64,000 nucleotides of DNA from Sphingomonas spermidinifaciens (GTDB lineage Bacteria; Pseudomonadota; Alphaproteobacteria; Sphingomonadales; Sphingomonadaceae), in contig NZ_NWMW01000001.1 in NCBI RefSeq assembly GCF_002351485.1, positions 310,001 through 374,000 on the forward strand, given 5' to 3'. Under the pieces are notes generated by a model. That model did not search any database, was not told the origin of the DNA, and was given only the letters and a program-made list of their open reading frames with translations. Positions 25,726 to 35,041 of this stretch are shown here, one piece after another (positions within the stretch are counted from its first letter, which is position 1; the number at the start of each line of letters is the position of its first letter). The position numbers and the translations under genes are program-made.

Positions 25726-27393
25726 ATGCTGCGCGATCCTTCGACCAAATACCGCCCCTTCCCGCCTGTCGCCCTGCCCGACCGACAATGGCCTTCGCAA
25801 ACGATCGACCACGCGCCGATCTGGCTGTCCACCGATATGCGCGACGGCAATCAGGCGCTGATCGACCCGATGGACGCCGAAAAGAAGCACCGCTTCTTCG
25901 ACCTGCTCGTCGAGGTGGGGCTGAAGGAGATCGAGGTCGGCTTCCCGTCCGCCGGAGCGACCGAGTTCGACTTCATCTCGGGCCTCGTCCGCTCGGGCCG
26001 CATTCCCGACGACGTGACCGTGCAGGTCCTGACGCAATCGCGCCGCGACCTGATCGAACGGAGCTTCGAGAGCCTCGAGGGCGCGCGCACCGCGATCGTT
26101 CACCTTTACAACGCCGTCAGCCCGGCCTGGCGCAAGATCGTGTTCGGCATGAGCCGCGACGAGGTGCGAGAGATCGCGATCACCGGTGCCAGGATCCTGC
26201 GCGACGAGGCGGGCAAGCGCCCGGACACGCACTGGCGCTTCGAATACAGCCCGGAGACCTTCTCGACCGCCGAACTCGATTTCAGCCTCGAGGTCTGCGC
26301 CGCGGTCATGGACGTGCTGCGCCCCACCGCGGCGGACCCGATCATCTTCAACCTGCCCGCGACGGTCGAGGCAGCGACGCCCAACGTCTATGCCGACCAG
26401 ATCGAGTATTTCTGCCGCAATGTGCCGAACCGCGAGGCGGTAATCGTCAGCCTTCACACCCACAATGACCGCGGCACCGGCGTCGCCGCGTCGGAACTGG
26501 GGCTGCTGGCGGGAGCCGATCGGGTCGAGGGCTGCCTGTTCGGCAATGGCGAGCGCACGGGCAACGTCGATCTCGTCACACTCGGCCTCAACCTATACAC
26601 GCAAGGGGTCGATCCGGGCCTCGACTTTTCCGACATCGACCGCGTCATCAAGACGGTGGAGTATTGCAACGCGCTGCCCGTTCATCCGCGCCACCCCTAT
26701 GCCGGCGAGCTGGTGTTCACTGCCTTTTCGGGCAGCCATCAGGACGCGATAAAGAAGGGGTTCGCGGCGCAGGCGGCGCGCAACGACGATCTGTGGGAGG
26801 TTCCCTATCTTCCCATCGACCCCGCCGATCTCGGCCGCAGTTACGAGGCGGTGATCCGCGTTAATTCGCAGTCGGGCAAGGGCGGCGTCGCCTGGGTGAT
26901 CGAGCAGGACAAGGGGCTGAAGCTGCCCAAGCGGCTCCAGGCCGATTTCAGCCGGCATGTGCAGGCGCTGGCGGATGCCACCAGCCGCGAACTCGACGCC
27001 GCCGACATCTGGGGCGCGTTCGAGCGTGCCTATCGGCTGACCGGCGACCAGCATTTCACGCTCCGGGCATATGAGGAGACGCGCGCGCCCAATGGCGACC
27101 GCCTGTTCGCCGGCCATGTCGACGCCGGCGGCGAGGCACGCTCGATCAGCGGACGCGGCAACGGGCTCATTTCCAGTGTCCTCGATGCGCTCGGTGGCGG
27201 GCTCGGCATCGCGCTCGAGGTCGTCGATTACAGCGAGCATGCAATCGGCACCGGCTCGGATGCGCGCGCCGCCGCCTATGTCGAATGCCGCGATGGCGAT
27301 GGGCGCACGCACTGGGGCGTCGGCATCGACGAGGATGTGGCGACCGCGAGCGTGCGGGCGGTGCTGTCTGCCGCAAACGCGGCGCGGGGATGA
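25726..27393 (+). CDS. leuA: 2-isopropylmalate synthase (long, LeuA2-type)
   Basis: A 555-residue enzyme committing 2-ketoisovalerate to leucine. The start at 25726 ([14 protein letters not shown]) matches the usual N-terminus of the longer actinobacterial/yeast-like LeuA group; the frame is open 24 codons further but without family similarity. Motifs: [16 protein letters not shown] (metal and substrate site), [14 protein letters not shown], the [13 protein letters not shown] metal-binding HxH, and [14 protein letters not shown]. The C-terminal leucine-sensing domain is present ([13 protein letters not shown]). Translation is not coupled to another gene. Confidence 0.94.
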   Translation: MLRDPSTKYRPFPPVALPDRQWPSQTIDHAPIWLSTDMRDGNQALIDPMDAEKKHRFFDLLVEVGLKEIEVGFPSAGATEFDFISGLVRSGRIPDDVTVQVLTQSRRDLIERSFESLEGARTAIVHLYNAVSPAWRKIVFGMSRDEVREIAITGARILRDEAGKRPDTHWRFEYSPETFSTAELDFSLEVCAAVMDVLRPTAADPIIFNLPATVEAATPNVYADQIEYFCRNVPNREAVIVSLHTHNDRGTGVAASELGLLAGADRVEGCLFGNGERTGNVDLVTLGLNLYTQGVDPGLDFSDIDRVIKTVEYCNALPVHPRHPYAGELVFTAFSGSHQDAIKKGFAAQAARNDDLWEVPYLPIDPADLGRSYEAVIRVNSQSGKGGVAWVIEQDKGLKLPKRLQADFSRHVQALADATSRELDAADIWGAFERAYRLTGDQHFTLRAYEETRAPNGDRLFAGHVDAGGEARSISGRGNGLISSVLDALGGGLGIALEVVDYSEHAIGTGSDARAAAYVECRDGDGRTHWGVGIDEDVATASVRAVLSAANAARG

Positions 27394-27405
27394 ACGCGCG
27401 AAACC

Positions 27406-27570
27406 CTCCGCCCGCGAAGGGGGAGGATACGAAGACTTGGCGGCGCACGCCTAGTCGAAGGCGGAGAGGGGTAGGTGAACGCGCGGCGTTCGCGCCGCTC
27501 ACCCTCCCCAAGCTGCGCTGACCGCTGAAGCGGCAAGCTCGGCTATCCTCCCCCGTTCACGGGGGCGGAG
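27406..27570. repeat. 165-bp MITE-like element with terminal inverted repeats
   Basis: The left end (27406-27429, CTCCGCCC...GGGGGAGGATA) and the right end (27544-27570) are near-perfect inverted copies, about 24-27 bases. An inner pair around GGTGAACGCGCGGCG and CGCCGCTCACC makes the whole a long hairpin. Similar in design to 4515-4643. It separates the convergent leuA and folE genes and codes for nothing. Confidence 0.65.
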
Positions 27571-27579
27571 CGCGACCCT

Positions 27580-28203
27580 TCACTTCTTTCCGATCAGCGC
27601 CAGCACTTCCTTGCGGCTGCGCTCGTCGTCGCGAAACACGCCCATCATCCGGCTCGTCGTCATCGTGACGCCGGGCGTGCGCACCCCGCGCGAAGTCATG
27701 CAGCCATGCGTCGCCTCGATCACCACCGCCACGCCGCGGGGCTTGAGATGGCTCCATATGCAGTCGGCGACCTCCGCGGTCAGTCGCTCCTGCACCTGCA
27801 GCCGCCGGGCGAAGGCATGCAGTACCCGCGCCAGCTTCGAGATGCCGACGACATGGTCCTTGGGCAGGTAGGCGATGTGCGCGCGCCCGGTGATCGGCGC
27901 CATGTGGTGCTCGCAATGCGACTGGAACGGGATGTCGCGCAGCAGCACGATGTCGTCGTATCCGCCGACTTCCTCGAACACCCGCGCCAGGTGCTGCCCA
28001 GGATCGTCGGCATAGCCTGCGCAATATTCGCGCCACGCCTTGGCGACGCGGCGCGGCGTATCGATCAGCCCCTCGCGGGTGGGATCGTCGCCGGCCCAGC
28101 GGATCAATGTGCGAATCGCGTCGGCGACGTCGCCCGGTACTTCGACCTCGGGCAGGCCGGCGATGAGGTCGCCGTCCGCGGCGGCATCGTGGTCGTGGAT
28201 CAT
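27580..28203 (-). CDS. folE: GTP cyclohydrolase I
   Basis: A 207-residue enzyme converting GTP to dihydroneopterin triphosphate for folate synthesis. Signature residues: DTPRRVAKAWREYCAGY, the zinc-site FQSHCEHHMAPITGRAHIAYLP (Cys and His pair), SKLARVLHAFARRLQVQERLT and the second zinc Cys in THGCMTSRG. Length is standard for bacterial FolE type I. The 3' end abuts the MITE-like element. Confidence 0.96.
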   Translation of the reverse strand: MIHDHDAAADGDLIAGLPEVEVPGDVADAIRTLIRWAGDDPTREGLIDTPRRVAKAWREYCAGYADDPGQHLARVFEEVGGYDDIVLLRDIPFQSHCEHHMAPITGRAHIAYLPKDHVVGISKLARVLHAFARRLQVQERLTAEVADCIWSHLKPRGVAVVIEATHGCMTSRGVRTPGVTMTTSRMMGVFRDDERSRKEVLALIGKK

Positions 28204-28370
28204 GTCGGGTCCTTAGGCGGTGGGCGCCGCAAACGCTACGGCAAGCGTGTCACCGCTGGGCCACAGAACGGACCCGTTCTTCGAAAAGCCCCCGTAAGCT
28301 GCGGAAACCAGACGATGCGCCATTGACCGCCGCGAAATCGGCGCTCTACGCTCGTGAAACAATATGGACA

Positions 28371-28394
28371 AAAAGCCGGTCGGCAAAAGCCGGT
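28371..28394 (+). promoter_or_regulatory. Direct repeat AAAAGCCGGT upstream of the TonB receptor
   Basis: AAAAGCCGGT occurs at 28371-28380 and again at 28385-28394, a spacing of 14 bases, ending 25 bases before the receptor start codon. A tandem regulator site or a 5'-UTR structure is possible; there is no independent support. Confidence 0.3.
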
Positions 28395-28419
28395 AGTCCG
28401 AAAAAGGAGGGGATTGAGC

Positions 28420-31092
28420 ATGAAGGCTCGTTTGCTCGCGGCCAGCGCGATCGCTTTGCTGTCCGCTGCGCCGGCGCTGGCGCAGACTACCCAATCGGGC
28501 GATCAGGCTGCCAGCGACGCGACCGGCGCTGCCTCGGTCGATCAGGTGCAGGCCGACGACTACAGCTCGGCCAACGACATTGTCATCACCGCCACCCGAC
28601 GCAACGAGACGGTGCAGGACGTGCCGATCGCGGTGACGGCGGTGGGCAGCGAGCTGCTCGACAATGCCGGCGTCGTCGATATCCGCGGCCTTGAACAGCT
28701 CGCGCCCTCGCTTCAGACCTCAACCGGCCAGTCTTCGGCGACGGGCACGACGATCTACATTCGCGGCATCACGACGGGCGGCGACAATCCGGGATTCGAG
28801 CCCGCGGTCGGCGTGTTCATCGACGGTGTGTTCCGTGCGCGCGCCGGCATCGCCGTCGCCGAACTGCCCGAACTCGAGCGTGTCGAGATCCTGCGCGGAC
28901 CGCAGGGCACACTGTTCGGCCGCAACACCTCGGCCGGCGCGCTCAGCATCTTCACCGCCCAGCCGCAATTCGACCTCAAGGGCTATGTCGAGGGCGTCTA
29001 CGGCAATTACGACGCGGTCGAGCTGCGCGGCGGGCTGACCGGCCCCGTCTCCGACAAGATCGCGCTGCGGCTCGACGGCGGCTATCGCAAGCGCGACGGC
29101 TTCATCCGCGACGCCAACAGCGATCGCGCGATCAACGACGTCGACCGCTGGTACGCCCGCGGCCAGGCGCTGTTCGACGGCGGCGCGACCACCTTCCGCC
29201 TGATCGGCGACTATTACGAAACCGACGAGAATTGTTGCGGTGCGATCAGCGTCGTGCGCGGGCCGACTGCCGCCGCGATTCAAGGCATCGCCGCCGCGCG
29301 CGGTCGCGTCGGCCTCTACACCGGCGCGCCGTCGGACCGCATCCAGGCGATCAGCCCCAACCGTGATTATTCGGAGAGGGTGCGCGACTGGGGCGTGTCG
29401 GGCGAGCTCAATACCGAGATCGGCGACGCCAAGTTCACCTCGATCACCGCCTATCGCCAGTGGCGCGCGCTCAGGAACCAGGACATCGACTTCTCAGGCA
29501 TCGACCGCGCGTACCGCGAGGGGTACCGCACCCAACTCAAAGATTTCACGCAGGAGCTGCGGCTTCAGGGATCGGCGTTCGAGGGCAAGCTCGACTGGCT
29601 GATCGGCGGCTTCTACCTCAACGAATCGAACAGGCTGCGCGATACGGTGCGCGTCGGCGACGACGCCAATCTGTTCGTCGATACACTGCTCGGCGGTGCG
29701 CTAGCAGCCCCTCCTTCGGCGGGCGGCATCGGCCGGCGCGCGCAGTTCTTCGGCACCTCGCCGATTCCGACCTTCGCGCAGCTCGCCGGCTCGTTCCAGG
29801 GCGGGCCGCCCATCCCCGCGGGATCGGTACCGCTGTTCAGCCAGCTCCTCCTGTTGCAGAGCCCGCAGCTGCTCGCCGCGGCGCAGGCCAACCCCGCGCT
29901 GCTCGCCTATTTCAACACGCCGCTGACCGGCAACGCCTCGGGCCAGGGCAACAACGACGACAATTTCGAGGTGAAGACGAACGCCTTCGCCGTCTTCACC
30001 CACAACATCATCAATGTGACCGACAAGCTGTCGCTCACTCTCGGCGCGCGCTACAATTACGAAAAGAAAGAGCTGACCGCGTCGATCAACAACAACATCG
30101 CCGCTTGCGGACTCTATTCCTCGAGCGATCCGCGCGCCGTCACGCTGCGCAACGCGATCCGCCAGTCGAGCCCGACGCTCTTCACAAACCTGTTCCTTTT
30201 GAGCTGCAATCCGGCGGTGAACCCCGAGTTCAACGGGAACTACGCCGACGACCGGTCGGAAAGCCGCGTCACCGGCACCGCCAAGATCGCTTACAAGTTC
30301 AGCCGGGATACCCTCGGCTATGCCAGCTACGATCGGGGCTACAAGTCGGGGGGCTACAATCTCGACCAGGCGACCTTCGATTCGGTGACGCTCGGCGGCA
30401 ACGGCGCCCAAGGATCCGACCTCGCCTTCGGCGGCGAAACCGTGGACGCATTCGAGATCGGCCTTAAGACCAGCATCACCCGCCAGTTCACCTTCAACGT
30501 CGCGGCCTTCTACCAGAAGTTCTACGATCTTCAGTCGCTGGTCTTCGCGGGCAACAACTTCGTCGTCCAGAACGTGCCCGAAACGATCAGCAAGGGCGTC
30601 GAACTCGAATCGATCATCCAGCCGGTGCGAGAGCTGACGATGCGGCTCGGCTACAGCTATATCGATGCGGCCTATGCCGACAGCAACGACTTCACCGGCA
30701 CCCCGCTCCAGGGTCAAGAAGGGCTTCAGGTCCAGAACCAGCCCCGCCACACCGTCAGTATCGCCACCACGTGGACGCCCAAGCTGACCGAGCGGCTCAA
30801 TGCGCTGTTCCATGTCGACATGCGCTACAACAGCGAGGTCAGCATCCCGTCGGGTCCGCCGGACCCGATCACCGGCCGCACGGCGCTCTACAATCAGGGC
30901 TATCCGCTGATCTCCGCGCGCGCCGGCATCCAGACGGACGACCGGTCGAAAAGCGTCGAGGTCTTCGTCGAGAACCTGACCAACCAATTCTATTACATTA
31001 CCGGCTTTGCGGTGCCCGAGCAGACCGGGACCTATGCAGGCTATCCGGGCTTCCCGCGCTTCTACGGCGTGCGCGCCCGCTTCGGTTTTTGA
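28420..31092 (+). CDS. TonB-dependent outer-membrane receptor
   Basis: An 890-residue receptor. ATG 28420 lies behind a near-perfect AGGAGGGG ribosome site and gives a clean signal peptide (MKARLLAASAIALLSAAPALAQ). A TonB box-like DIVITATRR is at about residues 54-62, then the plug domain (IRGITTGGDNPGFEPAVGVF, RVEILRGPQGTLFGRNTSAG). The C-terminus ends in Phe, as for barrel proteins. The substrate is unknown; sphingomonads carry many such paralogues for glycans, siderophores and aromatics, and no transport partner is adjacent. Confidence 0.9.
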   Translation: MKARLLAASAIALLSAAPALAQTTQSGDQAASDATGAASVDQVQADDYSSANDIVITATRRNETVQDVPIAVTAVGSELLDNAGVVDIRGLEQLAPSLQTSTGQSSATGTTIYIRGITTGGDNPGFEPAVGVFIDGVFRARAGIAVAELPELERVEILRGPQGTLFGRNTSAGALSIFTAQPQFDLKGYVEGVYGNYDAVELRGGLTGPVSDKIALRLDGGYRKRDGFIRDANSDRAINDVDRWYARGQALFDGGATTFRLIGDYYETDENCCGAISVVRGPTAAAIQGIAAARGRVGLYTGAPSDRIQAISPNRDYSERVRDWGVSGELNTEIGDAKFTSITAYRQWRALRNQDIDFSGIDRAYREGYRTQLKDFTQELRLQGSAFEGKLDWLIGGFYLNESNRLRDTVRVGDDANLFVDTLLGGALAAPPSAGGIGRRAQFFGTSPIPTFAQLAGSFQGGPPIPAGSVPLFSQLLLLQSPQLLAAAQANPALLAYFNTPLTGNASGQGNNDDNFEVKTNAFAVFTHNIINVTDKLSLTLGARYNYEKKELTASINNNIAACGLYSSSDPRAVTLRNAIRQSSPTLFTNLFLLSCNPAVNPEFNGNYADDRSESRVTGTAKIAYKFSRDTLGYASYDRGYKSGGYNLDQATFDSVTLGGNGAQGSDLAFGGETVDAFEIGLKTSITRQFTFNVAAFYQKFYDLQSLVFAGNNFVVQNVPETISKGVELESIIQPVRELTMRLGYSYIDAAYADSNDFTGTPLQGQEGLQVQNQPRHTVSIATTWTPKLTERLNALFHVDMRYNSEVSIPSGPPDPITGRTALYNQGYPLISARAGIQTDDRSKSVEVFVENLTNQFYYITGFAVPEQTGTYAGYPGFPRFYGVRARFGF

Positions 31093-31248
31093 GCGAAGCT
31101 GTTGCGTCTCGGCAACAACGTCGCGGCGACGGCGGGTCCGCCCGCCTTCGCCGCATCGAAAACCGCTTGATCTTGGGCAAATAGCCCGGAACAGTCGCAC
31201 GGGTGACGACCGCACTGTCGCGGGACGTAGCGTGAAAATGGGGGGCGT

Positions 31249-31524
31249 ATGGCCAAGGAAGCAACTGCATCGAAGGGTGGCGCGCGCGGAGGTATCGCGA
31301 CGCCGGTGACGCCGTCGCCCGAACTCGCCGAAATCGTCGGCAAGGGCCCGCTGCCGCGCAGCGAAGTCGTCAGCAAGATCTGGGAATATATCAAGAAGCA
31401 CGACCTGCAGAACCCGCAGGACAAGCGCGAAATCCTGGCCGACGACAAGCTGGAGAAGATCTTCGGCAAGAAGAAGGCCAGCATGTTCGAGATGAACAAG
31501 CACCTGAGCGCACACCTGAAGTAA
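31249..31524 (+). CDS. SWIB/MDM2-domain protein
   Basis: A 91-residue protein consisting almost entirely of a SWIB domain: SPELAEIVGKGPLPRSEVVSK (about residues 24-44), IWEYIKKHDLQNPQDKREI and FEMNKHLSAHL. Eukaryotic SWIB domains serve in chromatin remodelling; bacterial ones are found in Chlamydiae (fused to topoisomerase) and as stand-alone proteins in alphaproteobacteria, with an uncertain nucleoid role. A Lys-rich linker fits nucleic-acid contact. Followed by a hairpin at 31553-31580. Confidence 0.88.
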   Translation: MAKEATASKGGARGGIATPVTPSPELAEIVGKGPLPRSEVVSKIWEYIKKHDLQNPQDKREILADDKLEKIFGKKKASMFEMNKHLSAHLK

Positions 31525-31552
31525 GTCCGCGCCGGCGCCTTGCCGCATCGAT

Positions 31553-31580
31553 GGCCCGGCGGTCCACGGATCGCCGGGCC
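31553..31580 (+). terminator. Probable terminator after the SWIB gene
   Basis: GGCCCGGCG, loop of 10, CGCCGGGCC: a perfect 9-bp G/C stem followed by GTCTTGCGTT, so only a weak T-tract. It overlaps the longest possible start of the following MpaB-family gene, which supports the downstream ATG at 31602. Confidence 0.55.
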
Positions 31581-31601
31581 GTCTTGCGTTCGGGCGGGGC
31601 G

Positions 31602-32480
31602 ATGCCGATGTCGGACGCGATGCCCGTCCTGCCCCGCCCCATCGCCGACGCCGCCCGCACCGCGTTGATCGGCCGCGTCCGCGCGACCTTCAACGACCAG
31701 TCGCGCGGGGAAAAGCCGGTGATGCGCAGCGAGCACGCGCTCTTCCCCGCCGACAGCGTCATCGCGCGCGTGCATGGTGACGTCACGACGATGATGGTCG
31801 GCGGGATCGCCGCATTGCTGATGCAGATGCTGCATCCGGCGACACTCGCGGGGGTGTGGGACCATTCGAACTTCCGCACCGATATGCTCGGTCGGCTGCG
31901 CCGCACCGCGCGCTTCATCGCGATCACGACCTACGCCGATGCCGGATCGGCCGAGGCGGCAATCGCGCGCGTACGGCGTATCCACTCGGCGGTCACCGGC
32001 ACCCTCCCTGATGGCACCCCCTATCGCGCCGACGATCCGGCCAGCCTCGCCTGGGTCCATGCGTGCGAGGCGCTGTGCTTCCTCGACGCCTGGATCGCGC
32101 ATGGCGAGCCCGACATGAGCGTCGCCGATCAGGAGCGCTATTTCGAGGAAGCGGCTGTGGTCCCCCGTGCGCTCGGTGCCGATCCGGTGCCCACCACCCG
32201 CGCCGACACGATCGCCTATGTACAGGCGATGCGCCCGGCGCTGCGCGTCGATCATCGCACCCGCGACGTCGCGCGCCGCGTGATCGAGGCACCCGCGCGC
32301 ACCATCGGTGAGCGATCGGTGCAACGCCTCGCCACACAGGCCGCAATCGATCTGCTACCCGACTGGGCACGCGCGATGCACGGCCTTCGACGCTCGGGAT
32401 TGGCGCGGCCGATCGTGGCAGGGGGCGTCGATGCGGTCGCAGGGGCACTGCGCTGGGCGTTTCGGACTCGCGCCGCCTGA
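31602..32480 (+). CDS. MpaB-family (DUF2236) oxygenase-like protein
   Basis: A 292-residue protein of the oxygenase MpaB / rubber-oxygenase (DUF2236) group. ATG 31602 (MPMSDAMPVLPRP) is preferred because the upstream ATG lies within the terminator hairpin. Family features: LLMQMLHPATLAGVWDHSNF (about residues 69-88), RRTARFIAITTYADA, VRRIHSAVTG with a conserved His, and DPASLAWVHACEALCFL. Relatives include the latex-clearing protein and MpaB; they bind b-type haem via conserved His. Substrate unknown. The molybdoenzyme gene follows after 56 bases. Confidence 0.75.
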   Translation: MPMSDAMPVLPRPIADAARTALIGRVRATFNDQSRGEKPVMRSEHALFPADSVIARVHGDVTTMMVGGIAALLMQMLHPATLAGVWDHSNFRTDMLGRLRRTARFIAITTYADAGSAEAAIARVRRIHSAVTGTLPDGTPYRADDPASLAWVHACEALCFLDAWIAHGEPDMSVADQERYFEEAAVVPRALGADPVPTTRADTIAYVQAMRPALRVDHRTRDVARRVIEAPARTIGERSVQRLATQAAIDLLPDWARAMHGLRRSGLARPIVAGGVDAVAGALRWAFRTRAA

Positions 32481-32536
32481 ACCATCGGCTAGACCGACCG
32501 TTGTCCAAGGGACAGACAGGTTAAGGAATCCGGCCG

Positions 32537-34822
32537 ATGAAGCAGCGCGACGACAAGCCTCGGATCGAGCCGTTCGAAGGGCCGGCCGGTGGTTGGGGGT
32601 CGGTGCGCAGCCTGGCCGACATCCTACCGCGCGAACGGGTAAAGCCCTCAGCGCTCGCCGAACTCGCGCGGCAGAACAAGCCCGAAGGGTTCGCCTGTGT
32701 CAGCTGCGCCTGGGCCAAATCGGCCAAGCCGCTGACCTTCGAGTTCTGCGAGGAGGGCGGAAAGGCGACCGCGTGGGAGCTGACCACCCTGCGCACCACA
32801 CCCGACTTCTTTCGCGAGCACAGCCTGAGCGATCTGCGCAGCTGGACCGACTACGAGCTCGAACAGCATGGCCGCCTGACCCACCCGCTCCGCTACGACC
32901 CCGCCACCGATCGCTACGTCGCGTGCGACTGGGACGAGGCGTTCGACCATATCGCCGCCGAGCTGAAGGCAATCGAACCCAAGTCGGCGGTCTTCTACGC
33001 CTCGGGCCGGGCGAGCCTTGAGACCTCGTACATGTGGGCGCTGATGGCGCGCATGTACGGCAACCAGAACCTGCCCGACAGCTCGAACATGTGCCACGAA
33101 TCGACCTCGGTCGGGTTGAAGGCGGCGATCGGCGAGCCCGTCGGCACCACCCGGCTCGACGATTTCGAGCACGCCGACGCGATCTTCTTTTTCGGCCAGA
33201 ATGTCGGCTCGAACGCACCGCGCATGCTCCACCCCTTGCGCGACGCGCGCAAACGCGGCTGCGAGATCGTCGTCTTTAATCCGCTGCGCGAGCGCGGACT
33301 GGAGCGCTTCACCGACCCGCAGAACCCGCGCGAGATGCTGATGCGCGACGAGACGCGCATCGCCACCCAGTACCATCAGCTGCGCGCCGGCGGCGACATC
33401 GCGGCGATGACGGGTATCGCCAAGCTGCTGGTCGAGTGGGACGATGCCGCCAAGGCCTCGGGCGGCGAGGCAGTGCTCGACTGGCCCTTCCTCGATCAGC
33501 ATTGCCACGATGTCGAACCCTTTCTCGACGCCGTGCGCGCCGCCGACTGGGATGAGATCGTTCACGAAAGCGGCCTCGACAAATGGGCGATCGAGGAAGC
33601 GGCAAAGGTCTATGCCCGGTCAAAGGCGGTGATGGTCGTCTATGGCATGGGACTGACCCAGCATGTGAAGGGCGTCGACAACGTCCGCATGGTCGTCAAT
33701 CTGCTCCTCCTGCGCGGCAATATCGGCAAGCCCGGCGCCGGCCCGACACCCGTGCGCGGCCATTCCAATGTTCAGGGCCAGCGGACCGTGGGCATCACTG
33801 AAAAGACCGAGCTCGCGCCGGTCGAGAAGTTGAAGGAACTCTACGGCTTCGACCCGCCGACCGAGAAAGGGCTCGATACCGTTGAGACGGTAAAGGGCAT
33901 CATCGACGGATCGGTGAAGGCCTTTGTCGGCCTTGGCGGCAATTTCCTGCGCGCGGTCGCCGACACCGGCCCGATCGAGGCGGCGTGGCACAAGCTGCGT
34001 CTGTCGGTGCAGATCGCGACCAAGCTCAACCGCAACCACCTGTTTCCCGGTGAGGTCACCTACCTCCTCCCCTGCCTCGGCCGGATCGAACGCGATGTGC
34101 AGGCATCGGGCGCGCAGTCGGTCAGCGTCGAGGATTCAACCAGCTGTATCCACGGCTCCTACGGCCGCGTCGATCCGGCGAGTGAGCACCTCAAATCCGA
34201 GCCCTACATCGTGGGCGCCATTGCCAAGCGGCTGCTGCCGCCGAACCCGGCGGTCGATTGGGACGCATGGGTGGCCGACTATTCGCTGGTGCGCGATGCA
34301 ATCGAGCGAACCTATCCGGAGAAGTTTAAGAACTTCAACGAACGCATGTGGACGCCGGGAGGCTTCTGGAAGGGGAACAAGGCGGCCGAGCGGGTCTGGC
34401 AGACCGAGAGTGGCAAGGCCGAGTTCTTCGTGCCGACGACGCTCAACGCCGCGGGCTTCGACGATGCCGAGGGCCGGTTTCGCCTGATGACTCTCCGTTC
34501 GAACGACCAGTTCAACACCACCGTCTACGGCTATCACGACCGCTTCCGCGGCATCAAAGGCACACGGGAGGTGCTGATGATGAACCGTGAGGACATGGCG
34601 GCGCAGGGCCTTGCCGAAGGCCAGCGGGTCGCGCTTTCGACCGACTATGGCGACGGGGTCGAGCGGCGGCTCGATAATCTACTGGTGACGCCCTACGACA
34701 TCCCGCGCGGCTGCCTTGGTGCCTATTACCCCGAGGCGAATGTGCTGATCCCGATCGACCACCATGCCGAGGTCAGCCACGTCCTTGCGGCCAAGTCGGT
34801 GCCGGTTCGGATCGTGGCGTGA
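32537..34822 (+). CDS. FdhF/YdeP-type molybdopterin oxidoreductase
   Basis: A 761-residue enzyme resembling YdeP / formate-dehydrogenase-like molybdenum enzymes. The N-terminus has the family FACVSCAWAKSAK motif and CEEGG (residues 50-80). The core shows YASGRASLETSYMWALMARM, SNMCHESTSVGLKAAIG, FFGQNVGSNAPRMLHPL and a dinucleotide-binding C-terminal domain (MTLRSNDQFNTTVYGYHDRF). It lacks an obvious Sec/Cys active site of canonical formate dehydrogenase. No fdhD or redox partner is nearby. Electron donor and substrate unknown. Confidence 0.85.
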   Translation: MKQRDDKPRIEPFEGPAGGWGSVRSLADILPRERVKPSALAELARQNKPEGFACVSCAWAKSAKPLTFEFCEEGGKATAWELTTLRTTPDFFREHSLSDLRSWTDYELEQHGRLTHPLRYDPATDRYVACDWDEAFDHIAAELKAIEPKSAVFYASGRASLETSYMWALMARMYGNQNLPDSSNMCHESTSVGLKAAIGEPVGTTRLDDFEHADAIFFFGQNVGSNAPRMLHPLRDARKRGCEIVVFNPLRERGLERFTDPQNPREMLMRDETRIATQYHQLRAGGDIAAMTGIAKLLVEWDDAAKASGGEAVLDWPFLDQHCHDVEPFLDAVRAADWDEIVHESGLDKWAIEEAAKVYARSKAVMVVYGMGLTQHVKGVDNVRMVVNLLLLRGNIGKPGAGPTPVRGHSNVQGQRTVGITEKTELAPVEKLKELYGFDPPTEKGLDTVETVKGIIDGSVKAFVGLGGNFLRAVADTGPIEAAWHKLRLSVQIATKLNRNHLFPGEVTYLLPCLGRIERDVQASGAQSVSVEDSTSCIHGSYGRVDPASEHLKSEPYIVGAIAKRLLPPNPAVDWDAWVADYSLVRDAIERTYPEKFKNFNERMWTPGGFWKGNKAAERVWQTESGKAEFFVPTTLNAAGFDDAEGRFRLMTLRSNDQFNTTVYGYHDRFRGIKGTREVLMMNREDMAAQGLAEGQRVALSTDYGDGVERRLDNLLVTPYDIPRGCLGAYYPEANVLIPIDHHAEVSHVLAAKSVPVRIVA

Positions 34823-35015
34823 CCGGTATCAGGGCGGCGATCCTGCGGCCGATCTGCACTTAACCGCGGCGCGAACAGTACCCTGCGAACGCCGCGGGCA
34901 CAACGGAGTGGAGCAGGCCGATCGCTGCACCGACAAACTGCCTACCCGAGGAGATCGTCCGCCATCTGAGCGAAAGCTAAGATCGCTCGCCGCAGGGGCT
35001 CTGTTTGTAGGAGAC

Positions 35016-35039
35016 GATCCCAGCCATTGCTGGGATGAC
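35016..35039. repeat. REP-like hairpin
   Basis: GATCCCAGC, loop CATT, GCTGGGATGAC, with the same arms as 23087-23110. It abuts the end of the triheme cytochrome gene (35042) and fills the right end of the 219-base gap after the molybdoenzyme; the rest of that gap is featureless. Confidence 0.65.
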
Positions 35040-35041
35040 CG

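Noticed and set aside
34823..35015. Possible small gene in the gap after the molybdoenzyme gene
   Set aside because: Open frames here run antisense or across the cytochrome gene and show no conserved motif; the stretch looks non-coding.
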